From: an uncultured Oscillospiraceae bacterium
GTDB lineage: Bacteria > Bacillota > Clostridia > Oscillospirales > Oscillospiraceae
Reading direction: 5' to 3'
DNA: 23,991 nucleotides
Assembly: GCA_934661135.1 (NCBI GenBank)
Contig: CAKUJA010000028.1
Span: 1-23,991, forward strand
How positions within the stretch are numbered: the stretch's first letter is position 1; every line of letters begins with the position of its first letter. A model generated the notes under the pieces. The model was not told the DNA's origin, did not search any database, and worked only from the letters and a program-made list of their open reading frames with translations. The translations under genes were made by a program, and so were the position numbers. Shown here piece after piece: positions 7,991-17,300 of the stretch.

Positions 7991-8284
7991 ATGATTTTGA
8001 AACTTGATGAAAAGCAGATCCCGATCACGAACTTTTATGAAACGCTGGTGGAGCGGGCACAGATGACCGCAACAAACAGCTTCGAGGTCGGCGCGGGGGC
8101 GGAGTTCCCGGATCTATCCGGCGTGGAGGGCATGAGCTTTGCAAGCTGCAAGGTGATTGACGGACAGCAGGAGATTCCGCTGATTGGGACATACCGCAAG
8201 GCGGAGAGCGTGAACGCGTCCTACGATGCCAGGTCGAAGGTCTACATGGTGAACATCGTATTGACAGGAGGGGGCGCGGAATGA
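7991..8284 (+). CDS. Small phage hypothetical, beta-rich
   Basis: A 97-residue protein. I chose ATG 7991 because GGGAGG (7977-7982) is eight bases upstream; earlier ATGs at 7967 and 7985 are in frame but badly spaced. It begins M-I-L-K-L-D-E-K-Q-I-P-I, has a central segment D-L-S-G-V-E-G-M-S-F-A-S-C-K-V and ends in a beta strand plus G-G-G-A-E. The fold looks like a small beta sandwich. It is coupled by an ATGA overlap to the next gene. Its place between the surface proteins and the portal suggests a structural accessory or assembly factor. I do not recognise it. Confidence 0.6.
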   Translation: MILKLDEKQIPITNFYETLVERAQMTATNSFEVGAGAEFPDLSGVEGMSFASCKVIDGQQEIPLIGTYRKAESVNASYDARSKVYMVNIVLTGGGAE

Positions 8285-8469
8285 AATTCGGGACAGAGGT
8301 GCGGGCGCTTCGGGAGAAGCTGATTGCGGAGATCAACGCGGCAAAGCTGCCGCCGGTGGTCGTGGAGCTGATTCTGCAAAATCTATTGGCCGAGGCACAC
8401 GCGCTGACGGAGATGCAGATCAAAGCAGAAGCAGCACAGGAGACGGAGGAAGCAACAGATGGCAAATGA
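8281..8469 (+). CDS. Small helical phage hypothetical
   Basis: A 62-residue, mostly helical protein. It overlaps its upstream neighbour (ATGA at 8281-8284) and its downstream neighbour, the portal gene, whose ATG is at 8459. GGAGG-type purines precede the start. The sequence has charged N-terminal helices, P-P-V-V-V-E-L-I-L-Q-N-L-L-A-E-A and an acidic tail. It may form a short coiled coil. The double overlap indicates translational coupling with the portal, so its amount is probably tied to head assembly. Its function is unknown. Confidence 0.6.
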   Translation: MKFGTEVRALREKLIAEINAAKLPPVVVELILQNLLAEAHALTEMQIKAEAAQETEEATDGK

Positions 8470-10378
8470 GACGATGGAACAGAGCGCGCCGGTGCTGACG
8501 CAGCCGATCGGTGAAGCGCAGGTGCGGCAGGCGTTTGCCACGCTGCAAAAATACAAGGCGGGCAAGGCAAACCTCGAAGCGCGCGTGACGGCGAGCGAAA
8601 ACTGGTGGCGGCTCAAGAGCTGGCGGCAGATTCAAAAAGGGAACCCGATGGACGATAAGTGGGCGAGCGCATGGCTCTTTAACGTCATCATGGGAAAGCA
8701 CGCGGACGCGATTGCGGCATACCCAGCGCCCGCCGTCCGGCCAAGGGAGCCGGACGACCGGGGAGAAGCCAAGCGGCTCTCGTCCATCCTGCCGGTGATC
8801 CTAGAACAGAACGATTTCGAGGAAGTCTACTCGGACAGCCAGTGGACGAAGCTGAAGCAGGGGACGCTCGTTTGGCACGTGAGCTGGGACAGCTCCAAGC
8901 TGAACGGAATCGGCGACATCGCCGTGAATGCGGTAGACATTCTGAGCTTTTTCTGGGAGCCGGGGATTACGGACATTCAGAAATCGAAAAACGTCTTTGT
9001 GACGGAGCTGGTCGACAACGACATCCTGACGGCCAAGTATCCGGAGCTGGAAGGGAAGCTGAAATCGAACGGCAACATCATGCAGCAGTACAACACAGAT
9101 GACGCCGTGCCGACGGACAACAAAAGCATGGTGGTGGACTGGTACTACAAGAAGTGGCTGGGCGGCAAGAGTGTGCTGCATTTCTGCAAATTTGTCGGAG
9201 ACAACGTACTGCTGGCGACCGAGAACGACGGCGAGCAGAAATATAGCACGCAGCAGATGCCGGACGGCTCCGTGGTGCAGACGCCGGTTGGACGGCCGAT
9301 GGCTGAGACAGGCCTTTATGACGATGGGGACTATCCGTTCGTCGTGGATGCGCTGTTCCCGGTGGAGGGCAGCATTGCAGGCTACGGCTACATCGACATC
9401 GGAAAGAGCGCACAGGAACAAATCGACCGGATGAATCAGGCGATCATCAAAAACGCAATTATGGCGGCGTCGCCCCGGTGGTTTCGGCGCAGCGACGGCG
9501 CGGTAAACGAGGAAGAATTTGCGGACTGGACGAAGCCTTTTGTGCACGTGGACGGAAATCTCAGTCAGGACTCGCTGATGCAGATTCAGGTAAACCCGTT
9601 GAGCGCGAACTACATCACAATTTTGCAAAACAAGATCGAGGAACTGAAGTGGACGACCGGTAACACGGACGTCAACAACGGCGCGACAAGCTCCGGCGTG
9701 ACGGCGGCGAGTGCAATTGCGGCCTTGCAGGAAGCGTCCGGCCGGTCGAGCAAGGACAGCACGAAGTCGGCATACCGGGCATACGCGCGGCTCATCCGCA
9801 TGGTGATTGAGCGCATTCGGCAATTCTACGATCTGCCGCGGCAGTTCCGCATTGTGGGGCAGCGCGGCGCGGAAGAATTCGTGCAGTATTCAAACCAAGG
9901 GTTGCAGATGCAGCCGCTCTACGGGGCGGACGGGCAGCAGGATGGGATGCGGAAGCCGGTATTTGATATCGAGGTTTCGGCACAGAAGGCAAGCGAATAT
10001 ACGGCCATGGCGCAGAACGAGCTGGCGCTGCAATTCTTCCAGCTTGGGTTCTTCCATCCGCAGATGGTGGACCAGGCACTCGCCACGCTGGACATGATGG
10101 ACTTCGACGGGAAAGACAGCATCGTGCAGAAAATTCAGGAGAACGCCGACCTTGCGGAGCGGCTGGCACAGTGGCAGCAGATGGCACTCGCCGTGGCAGA
10201 CCGCTATGACCCGACGCTCGGACAGGCGTTGGCCGAGCAGGTGTTGATGGAGGGCGGACAGCCCGTACAGGCTCCGCAGGATGAAAAGCTGGCAGAGATC
10301 AACACAGGCGAGCAGCAGGAGCCGACAAAGGTACAGAACGCGCGGGAGCAGGCGCAGAAGGCTACGCAGCCGGAATAA
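8459..10378 (+). CDS. Portal protein (podovirus type)
   Basis: A 639-residue portal. The N-terminal region has helices around E-N-W-W-R-L-K-S-W and W-L-F-N-V-I-M-G-K-H-A-D-A, the usual lead-in to the stem of head portals in this group. A clip/wing region with F-F-W-E-P-G and D-W-Y-Y-K-K-W follows. The crown helices include Q-E-Q-I-D-R-M-N-Q-A-I-I-K-N-A-I and the S-A-I-A-A-L-Q-E-A-S-G-R-S-S-K-D-S segment typical of this family. The C-terminus is a long Gln- and Ala-rich helix. Portals form the dodecameric ring at one vertex, nucleate head assembly and dock the terminase. Its length matches other podovirus portals. It precedes scaffold and capsid genes in the usual order, although three tail-type genes separate it from terminase. 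Confidence 0.88.
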   Translation: MANETMEQSAPVLTQPIGEAQVRQAFATLQKYKAGKANLEARVTASENWWRLKSWRQIQKGNPMDDKWASAWLFNVIMGKHADAIAAYPAPAVRPREPDDRGEAKRLSSILPVILEQNDFEEVYSDSQWTKLKQGTLVWHVSWDSSKLNGIGDIAVNAVDILSFFWEPGITDIQKSKNVFVTELVDNDILTAKYPELEGKLKSNGNIMQQYNTDDAVPTDNKSMVVDWYYKKWLGGKSVLHFCKFVGDNVLLATENDGEQKYSTQQMPDGSVVQTPVGRPMAETGLYDDGDYPFVVDALFPVEGSIAGYGYIDIGKSAQEQIDRMNQAIIKNAIMAASPRWFRRSDGAVNEEEFADWTKPFVHVDGNLSQDSLMQIQVNPLSANYITILQNKIEELKWTTGNTDVNNGATSSGVTAASAIAALQEASGRSSKDSTKSAYRAYARLIRMVIERIRQFYDLPRQFRIVGQRGAEEFVQYSNQGLQMQPLYGADGQQDGMRKPVFDIEVSAQKASEYTAMAQNELALQFFQLGFFHPQMVDQALATLDMMDFDGKDSIVQKIQENADLAERLAQWQQMALAVADRYDPTLGQALAEQVLMEGGQPVQAPQDEKLAEINTGEQQEPTKVQNAREQAQKATQPE

Positions 10379-10447
10379 ACCGGCGCGTGTGCAAAGGGCA
10401 AAAACACATGGTAGACTGGATTTAGAAAGTCAGAAAGGACTTGCTTT

Positions 10448-11305
10448 ATGGATGAACTTATGGCAGGAACGCCCCAAACGGGCGCGGCTGACGTCGCCGG
10501 TCAGCAGATGAGCGGGCAGGCAGCTCCGACGCAGGCGCAAGCGCCGCAGCAGCAGGCCAACGTCCCCGACGCTCAGGGACAGCAGGAGGAGACCTTTGAG
10601 AGTCTGATCACGGGAAAGTACAAGCAGCAGTACGACAGCGCAGTCGGTGCGGCGGTGCAGAAGGCCGTGAAGCAGCGGCTCAAAGGGCAAGGGGCGATGA
10701 AGGCGCAGATTGAAGCGATGGCTCCGGTGGTCGACCGGCTGGGAGTGCTCTATGGCATTGACACCTCAGACCCGAGAAAGATCGACTATGCGGCGCTGGC
10801 GCAGAAGTTTGGCGCGGACAACCGGCTCTACGAGGCAGAAGCCATGGAACGCGGCTCGACGGCGGACGCGGTACGCAGCGAGTATGCATCTCGCGCGGAG
10901 ACCGCAGGGATGCGCCGCCGGTTGCAGGAGTACCAGATTCAGGAGCAGTTTAACGGCATCCGGTCGGCATTTGAACGGGATGTGGCAGGGGTTTATGGGG
11001 CGAGCTTTGAAGCAGAGATGGCAAACGAGGATTTCGCCCGGCTGATTGCCGCAAACGTCCCGCCGAAAACGGCCTATGAAGTGGTACACATGGCAGAAAT
11101 CCGACAGGCGCAGGCACAGGCCGTGGCGACGCAGGCGAGAAACAACGTCATGCAGACCATTGCCGCGCAGGGCGCGCGGCCTGCCGAGATCGGCGGGAAC
11201 GCCAACGGCGGGCAATTCACAAACACAGACCCGCGCAGCTGGTCGAAGCAGCAGCGCGAGGACATCATCAGAAGGGTTCAGAGGGGGGAAAAGATCGTCC
11301 TCTGA
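10448..11305 (+). CDS. Scaffolding protein
   Basis: A 285-residue protein with a low-complexity Gln, Ala and Pro-rich N-terminus (about 8-48), charged helical stretches through the middle and a basic C-terminal helix ending R-E-D-I-I-R-R-V-Q-R-G-E-K-I. Scaffolds typically have disordered or coiled-coil bodies and a basic C-terminal element that binds the coat protein. It lies between portal and major capsid genes, the standard scaffold position. It assembles the prohead and is then expelled or degraded; no protease motif is visible here. The start has AGAAAGGAC upstream. The 69-base gap before it (10379-10447) holds no gene. Confidence 0.78.
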   Translation: MDELMAGTPQTGAADVAGQQMSGQAAPTQAQAPQQQANVPDAQGQQEETFESLITGKYKQQYDSAVGAAVQKAVKQRLKGQGAMKAQIEAMAPVVDRLGVLYGIDTSDPRKIDYAALAQKFGADNRLYEAEAMERGSTADAVRSEYASRAETAGMRRRLQEYQIQEQFNGIRSAFERDVAGVYGASFEAEMANEDFARLIAANVPPKTAYEVVHMAEIRQAQAQAVATQARNNVMQTIAAQGARPAEIGGNANGGQFTNTDPRSWSKQQREDIIRRVQRGEKIVL

Positions 11306-11325
11306 GCAGAAGGAGGAAAAGAACT

Positions 11326-12414
11326 ATGCTTAACATCGGATTCCAGTTTTTCGCGGATGCGGGCACGCTGGTCAACGCGACCGGCAACTACGTGAACGCA
11401 TACACAGGCACGACTACGGCGTTTGACACGACCAACAAGCTGACGCCGACGATGAAAACGTTCTACGACACGCAGCTCTTGGAGAATGCGCGCCCGGAAC
11501 TGATCTTTGCACAGCTTGCCAAGAAGCAGGCGCTTCCGCGCAACCACGGCAAGAGCGTGGAATGGCGCAAGTGGAACACGCTGCCGGAGGCGGAGACGCT
11601 GACCGAGGGCGTCATCCCGACCGGCCAGAAGCTCGGTATGTCGAGCATGACGCAGGATCTTGTGCAGAAGGGTCTGTACGTCACGATCTCCGATCTGCTG
11701 GAACTGCACGCGATTGACAACGCGATTCTCGGCGCGACCGAAGAACTCGGCGCGTCCGGCGGCATGAGCATTGACAAGATGGTGCGAAACGAGGTTGTGG
11801 GCGGCACGGTGAAGCAGCTCTGCGACAAGGTGAACGCCACGACCGGCGAACATACCGAGGTGACAGAAAGAAGCGGCATGGACACCACTTGCGTGCTGAC
11901 GCCGACCGAGGTCAACAAGGCCGTGACCACGCTGAAAAAGGCGCACGCGCCGACGATCAACGGCAAGTACGTCGGTATCATCCATCCGTCTGTCGCGTTC
12001 GATCTGCGGCAGAGCAAGGAATGGGTCGAGGCGCACAAGTACGCGGCAGTCACGGAGCTGTTTAACGGCGAGATCGGCGAGCTGCACGGCGTGCGCTTCA
12101 TTGAATCGACGAACCAGAAGATCTGGAACGACAGCACGTGCCCGATCAAGACGGCTGCTGCGAGCGGCAACCCGGCGGTCTATTACAGCGTGTATGCGAC
12201 AATCATCATGGGCAAGGACGCCTTCGCCATGATCGACCCGGACGGCGGCACGATGGAAATGATCGTAAAGACCAAGGGCGAAGCGGGCGGCCCGCTGGAA
12301 CAGTTCAGCACCGTCGGCTATAAGTACGAAGGCGCGGCAAAGCGGCTCTACGAGGAGCGCATGGTGCGCATTGAGAGCACAAGCGCATACTCCGCGACCG
12401 ACCCGGCCAACTAA
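11326..12414 (+). CDS. Major capsid protein, N4-gp56 family
   Basis: A 362-residue coat protein. The family pattern is clear: Q-F-F-A near the N-terminus, L-T-P-x-M-K-T-F-Y-D-T-Q-L-L, F-A-Q-L-A-K-K-Q-A-L-P, the G-K-S-V-E-W-R-K-W segment and L-P-E-A-E-T-L-T-E-G-V. Members adopt the HK97 fold and form the icosahedral shell. The later part carries V-G-I-I-H-P-S-V-A-F-D-L-R and a C-terminal beta region with A-T-I-I-M-G-K-D-A-F. An AAGGAGGAA ribosome site (11310-11318) is among the best in the window, as expected for the most abundant protein. There is no attached protease or decoration domain. Confidence 0.94.
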   Translation: MLNIGFQFFADAGTLVNATGNYVNAYTGTTTAFDTTNKLTPTMKTFYDTQLLENARPELIFAQLAKKQALPRNHGKSVEWRKWNTLPEAETLTEGVIPTGQKLGMSSMTQDLVQKGLYVTISDLLELHAIDNAILGATEELGASGGMSIDKMVRNEVVGGTVKQLCDKVNATTGEHTEVTERSGMDTTCVLTPTEVNKAVTTLKKAHAPTINGKYVGIIHPSVAFDLRQSKEWVEAHKYAAVTELFNGEIGELHGVRFIESTNQKIWNDSTCPIKTAAASGNPAVYYSVYATIIMGKDAFAMIDPDGGTMEMIVKTKGEAGGPLEQFSTVGYKYEGAAKRLYEERMVRIESTSAYSATDPAN

Positions 12415-12429
12415 GGAAGGAGAACCCAC

Positions 12430-12693
12430 ATGGCAAAGACAGAAGAAACCGCAGTTGTGACCGCAGCAACCGTACAGGCATATGACCCATGGAAGGATAT
12501 GCGGGAGATTATGCTGCCGAGAGCGGGCAACAACGAACAGCAGTTCCAGTATGTCGGCGTGAACGGCAGAACGTTTCAGGTGCCGCGCGGCAAGCGGACG
12601 GAGGTGCCGCGCCCGGTCTACGAGTGCCTGATGGAAGCACAGCAGCAGGCGCAGGAAGCCTTTGAAGCCAACCGCGCAAGCGAGCCGAAATAA
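12430..12693 (+). CDS. Small capsid-linked phage protein
   Basis: An 87-residue protein directly after the capsid gene, with AAGGAAGGAGA upstream. The core is Y-D-P-W-K-D-M-R-E-I-M-L-P-R-A and Q-F-Q-Y-V-G-V-N-G-R-T-F-Q-V-P-R-G, then V-P-R-P-V-Y-E-C-L and a charged helical tail. This pattern recurs after capsid genes in Firmicutes phages, so it is probably a minor head or decoration-type protein, but no function is established to my knowledge. It is the last gene before the terminator at 12722. Confidence 0.66.
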   Translation: MAKTEETAVVTAATVQAYDPWKDMREIMLPRAGNNEQQFQYVGVNGRTFQVPRGKRTEVPRPVYECLMEAQQQAQEAFEANRASEPK

Positions 12694-12721
12694 CAACATA
12701 GTGCCCTTTGCGGCATGACGA

Positions 12722-12750
12722 GAGGGAGCGTGTGCCGCTCCCTCTTTTTT
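12722..12750 (+). terminator. Intrinsic terminator closing the capsid transcription unit
   Basis: GAGGGAGCG (12722-12730), loop TGTGC, CGCTCCCTC (12736-12744) and then six T residues. The stem is nine perfect pairs, extendable by an A-T pair (12721 with 12745). This is the clearest terminator in the window. It falls between the capsid block and the connector/ejection block, where read-through would set the ratio of abundant to scarce virion proteins. Confidence 0.9.
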
Positions 12751-12764
12751 GTAGGAGGTGGAGC

Positions 12765-13142
12765 ATGAGAATTCGAGAAGCAATTGAGATGATCGACCGG
12801 CTGATGCCAAACCAGTACGGCGAGGAAGATAAGGTGCACTGGCTCAGTGAGCTGGACGGCATTGCTGACCGGGACGTTTTCCGGGCGCATGAGCGGGAGG
12901 AGGACACGGGAGAGTTTACCGGCTATCCGCCGGGGGTAGACCTCGACACGATTTTGCTGATCCCGTTTCCGTATGAGGACATCTACCGGTGGTATTTGGA
13001 GATGAAGATCTGCGACGCGAACGGCGAGCTGACGAAGTACAACAACGCCGCTGCCAAGTACAACAGCTACTGGCAGGGATTTTGGAACGCATACCATCAG
13101 GAGCACATGCCGCGTCAGGCGGCAACGTATTTCAAACTGTAA
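12765..13142 (+). CDS. Putative head-tail connector/adaptor protein
   Basis: A 125-residue, mainly helical protein. The start at ATG 12765 has an ideal AGGAGGTG (12753-12760); the upstream ATG at 12708 is inside the terminator leader and is rejected. Features are A-I-E-M-I-D-R-L-M-P-N, W-L-S-E-L-D-G, an F-P-Y-E-D-I-Y-R-W-Y-L-E-M-K segment and Y-N-N-A-A-A-K-Y-N-S-Y-W-Q-G-F. The size, helical pattern and place after the capsid genes resemble adaptor proteins that bind beneath the portal. A tail-gatekeeper or other assembly role cannot be excluded. Confidence 0.6.
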   Translation: MRIREAIEMIDRLMPNQYGEEDKVHWLSELDGIADRDVFRAHEREEDTGEFTGYPPGVDLDTILLIPFPYEDIYRWYLEMKICDANGELTKYNNAAAKYNSYWQGFWNAYHQEHMPRQAATYFKL

Positions 13143-13154
13143 AGGGGTGAAGAC

Positions 13155-14315
13155 ATGGCAATTTATCGCGTAGAAAACGGAAAGGCGCCGGCCGGCCTTT
13201 CGGCGGGCGACGAGGTTGTAACCGGCGGCGGAACATACCGGATCACAGGCGTCAACGCCGACGGAAGCTACCAGAGTCAGGTGAGCAACAAGGCGCAGAC
13301 AATCAAGAACTACAAGGGGCAGTATACGCAGCGGCAAAGTCCACTGCTCTCGCAGGGCGTGAGCGGCTACACGCAGGGAAAGCTCAACGGCTTGGAGGGG
13401 GGATATACGCCGGGATCTACGGTGCAGCAGGCGCAGGCGTATCTCAATCAGGTGCAGTCCCGCAGACCGGGAGAATATAAAAGCCAGTGGGACGGCGAGC
13501 TGACGGAGCTTTACAACCGGATCGCGAACCGGAAACCGTTCAGCTATGACCTCGGGACAGACCCGGTGTATCAGCAGTACAGGGAGCAGTACCAGCGGCA
13601 AGGACGGCTTGCCATGCAGGACACGATTGGACAGGCTGCGGCGCTGACCGGAGGCTATGGCAGCACCTACGGCGAACAGGTGGGGCAGCAGGCATACAAC
13701 GCCTATCTGCAAAACCTGAATGACATTGTACCGGATCTTTACAATGCGGCATACAACCGATACCGCGACGAGGGCACAGACCTCTACAACCAGTATGGAT
13801 TGCTCAGCGACAGAGAGAATCAGGCATACAACCGATACCGCGACACGGTGAACGACTACTACTCCGACCTCTCCGACGCGCGAAGCGCCTACGACAGCGC
13901 CTATTCACGGGACTACAACCAGTGGAGCGACCAGCTCAGCTATTGGTCGCAGAAGGCGGCGAACGAGAACAGCGCCTACTTGCAGCAGCTTGCGGCACAG
14001 AGCAGGGCGAGCGGCGGATCGGGCGGCGGCTCCGGCGGGAGCAGCAAGAGCAAGGAGACGACCACACAGAGCGGAAAAGGCTACATCGACAACACCTACA
14101 ACAAAGGTGGTGTCGGCGGGGTGCAGTCGAAAACGTATGATCAGCTCAAGCGAGGGATGTATGAATGGCTGGCGATGGGGCAGAAGGACAAGGCGTATGA
14201 GTTGTTCCAAGGCGTCGTGCACCAGCTCAATCTCGGAAACGCGACCGGCAAGAAGCAGTATAACGAGCTGGCGAGCATCTTAAACAAGGCGGGGTTTGGC
14301 ATTCCGCTGGAATAA
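13155..14315 (+). CDS. Tyr/Gln-rich internal virion protein (putative ejection protein)
   Basis: A 386-residue protein with AAGGGGTGA upstream of its ATG. Residues 1-50 form a small beta domain (G-D-E-V-V-T-G-G-G-T-Y-R-I-T-G-V), followed by about 230 residues of helix rich in Y, Q, N, D and A. Within that part a motif beginning A-Y-N-R-Y-R-D repeats at a 25-residue interval. A Gly/Ser linker (S-G-G-S-G-G-G-S-G-G-S) leads to a C-terminal helical domain of about 100 residues. It lies just before the giant gene. In short-tailed phages this position usually holds proteins carried inside the head and ejected with the DNA, so I infer an ejectosome component. No enzyme motif is seen. Confidence 0.6.
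   Translation: MAIYRVENGKAPAGLSAGDEVVTGGGTYRITGVNADGSYQSQVSNKAQTIKNYKGQYTQRQSPLLSQGVSGYTQGKLNGLEGGYTPGSTVQQAQAYLNQVQSRRPGEYKSQWDGELTELYNRIANRKPFSYDLGTDPVYQQYREQYQRQGRLAMQDTIGQAAALTGGYGSTYGEQVGQQAYNAYLQNLNDIVPDLYNAAYNRYRDEGTDLYNQYGLLSDRENQAYNRYRDTVNDYYSDLSDARSAYDSAYSRDYNQWSDQLSYWSQKAANENSAYLQQLAAQSRASGGSGGGSGGSSKSKETTTQSGKGYIDNTYNKGGVGGVQSKTYDQLKRGMYEWLAMGQKDKAYELFQGVVHQLNLGNATGKKQYNELASILNKAGFGIPLE
13749..13844 (+). repeat. 21-bp direct repeats, 75-bp period, in internal virion protein gene
   Basis: The same 21 bases (starting GCATACAACC and ending ACCGCGAC) occur at 13749-13769 and 13824-13844. The interval is exactly 25 codons, so the repeat keeps frame and encodes A-Y-N-R-Y-R-D twice. Identity at the DNA level as well as the protein level suggests a recent internal duplication or gene conversion. 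Confidence 0.85.
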
Positions 14316-14324
14316 GGGGGAGCT

Positions 14325-17300
14325 ATGGCAAAGTGGAAACGGAGCGGCGCGGATGCGCTGCGGGAGTATGAACAGGCGAGCAGCTATGCGAAGAACACTG
14401 GCGCTGCCCAAATGCAGCAGCAGGAGCAGACGAAGAGCGGCACATGGAAGCGCAGCGGCGCGGACGCGCTGCGGGAATATGAGCAGTCCACCAACTTTCC
14501 GCAGACCATGCGGCAGCGGCAGTACAACGCGGAGGAGCGGAACTACGACGCATTTGCCAACTACCGCGCAGCGCTGGAACAGCAGCGGGCGCAGCGGCAG
14601 GCGACGCAGGCGTATCAGAACCGGACGAAGCAGATGCAGGAGATTGCGGCGGCATACCAGCAGGCGGGCGCGCCGCAGGCTGCGCAGAGCACGGCATACC
14701 AGAACTACACCCGCGCACTGCAACAGCAGCAGCTTCAGCAGAAGCAGCAGAGAGGGCAACGACTGACACCGGCAGAGCAGAGGTTCATGCAGACGATGGT
14801 TTATTATGACCCGGAGCAGGCGGCTGCGGCGGAAGAAAACAAGTACAAAAACAAAGCGGTTGCACAAGTGGAGAAGAACACCGCTGTTTCGCAGCAGGAG
14901 TTCAACCGGTCGACGGCCATGCAGGAGCAGTATGGAACGTACCAGAACTACAAGCAGACGGCATATAATCAGGCGGAAGTGGAGACGCTGAAAGGCCGGG
15001 AGGACGAGCTGGACGGCCAGATCAAGGAACTGGAACAGCAAATTCGGACGCGGCAGGCGGAAGCGGAGACGGCGACCGAGGAGGGCGTGCGGCGGGAAAA
15101 CGAGCGCAAGGAGCAGATCAAGCGCGGCGAGATTGAGAGCATCGGAGACATGGAGCGCCGCTTGAAAAAGCTGCAAGAGGAACAGGCGCAGCTCCAAAGC
15201 ACCCGCGCGATGAAGCAAAGCCATATGGCAATTGATCCGCTGGATGACGAGACGAAGGCGCTGCTGCGGGAATACAACGCGGGCGCGGAATTCTACACCA
15301 GAGCGTATATGCAGAGCCAAGGCCGGGAGAACGGATCAAAGATGGAAGCACGAGCCGATCTTCGGGCGAAGGGATACAGCGAGGACGAGATCAAGAGTCT
15401 TGCAGAGTATGAGCAGCGGCTTCGGGATTATGAGAACGCGATGACACAGGCGGAGCAGTCCTATCAATTCGGGCAGGAGCATCCGTACATTTCGACGGTG
15501 GCGTCCGCGCTGATGGCTCCGGCAAAGGCGCTGGGCAATATCGAATCGGTGCGCGGTGTGCTGCCGAAGGGGTTTGGCGGGTATCAGAACGCGGATATGC
15601 CGACGAATATTTACAGTCCGCTGTATAATGCGAGCCGCGTGTCGGGAAACATCCGAAGCGGCGTCATGGAGGACATGGGAAACGTCGGACAGTTCCTCTA
15701 TCAGGCGGGAACCAGCGCGCTCGACAGCGCAGTCAACATGGCGGTGTCGGTCGGACTGGTCGGCGCGGCTGGGTTAGGCACCGGCGCGGCGGCGCAGGGC
15801 GCTGTGGCGAATACGATGAACTGGGTGATGGGATCGGAGGTCGCTGCGGATTCGGTCTATGAGGGAATCCAGAACGGCAAAAGCAACGTCGACGCGCTGA
15901 TCGATGGCATTGTAGAGGGTGCGATCGAGGGCATCACAGAAAAATATTCCGTGGGCGACATCATTGAGACGATGCTGTCCGGCAAGGCGGCATGGCGCAA
16001 GGTCATCCGTGCATTCGCTTCGGAGGGCGCAGAGGAAATTGCAAGCAACTGGCTCAACCGCATCTACGATGTTGTCGTGAAGCACGACCGGGGCGAGGTG
16101 TCTGCTGCGTATGCAAAATATATGGCGCAGGGTATGAGCGAAGGGCAGGCACTCGCGGCCATGGTGAAGGACTATGCACAGGAGGACGGCCTTTCGTTCC
16201 TCGCTGGCGGTCTTTCCGGCTGGGCGATGTCCGGTACATACGCGGCGCTGGGAAAGGGCGCGTCGGAGGCAAACATCCAGTGGACGGCAGCGCAGGCCAT
16301 CCAGCGCGGCGAAGTGCAGGATGTGATCGACCTCGGTCTTGCGCAGGGCGAAGGAGCGGCCTTCGACCGCGCGGCAGCCTTGCAGGGCGATCTGATGCGA
16401 GGTGGAGAGCCGACACAAAAGGACGTGGCAGGTGTGCTGCGCGAGTACGTCCGGGAGCAGCAGGACGCCGCAGAGGACGCGCAGAGCGGAGATCAGACGC
16501 AGGAGAATCAGACATACCAGAACTTCAAAAACGCCATGCAGAGCGTGGAGCAGTCGCAGACGGAGTATGAACAGGCGCAGCGGCAGCAGAACCAGCAAAG
16601 CCAAGGCGTCGACCTATACGACGAGGACGGGAGTTTACTGGATGTGGGCGAAGGATGGGCGGAAATTGACCTGGATCAGTATGCTGGACGGCAGGTGGAG
16701 CAGGCAGCGGCACAGATGGACGCGGCATCCGCCGAGGCCGATATGGACTATCTGGAAGCACAGGGGAAGAAGCAGGGATATGACGATACGACCATGGCGT
16801 ATTTCCTGAATGGCAACACGACAGATCTTTCGACGGAGGAATACGCCGCGAAATTCCAGAAGGCATATGAGCGGGGACAGATGGGCGTTTCGAAGGAGTG
16901 GACGGTCGGAGCGGCAACTGGCATGAACCGGGACGTTGCAACGGCGGCATGGGAGGCCGGGAAGAAAGCTGCACAGCAGAGCGGCGCGGCACAGTATTCC
17001 ATTTCGAAGGATTACCGGCAAAAGCTGCGGCAGTGGAACCGGGATGGGAAGCCGGAGGGCGCGTCGTTTGAACTTGGCACGACCGGCGCGACGCTGCAAG
17101 GACTGGGCGCGGTGGAGAGCGACATCTACATGAACGGAGACAAGATCAAGACCATTCTGAAAGAGCACCCGGAGATCACGCTGCGGGAGGTGGAGTGCAT
17201 CCCGGAGATTCTGGAAGATCCGGTGCTGATTCTGAAAAGCAAGGGTGAAAACAGGAATGGTCAAAACACACGGCTTGTGATTCTCGGCTCGATCAAGGCG

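Noticed and set aside
13740..13850. CRISPR-like repeat array
   Set aside because: Only two copies, in frame in a coding gene with an exact 25-codon period. They are protein repeats.
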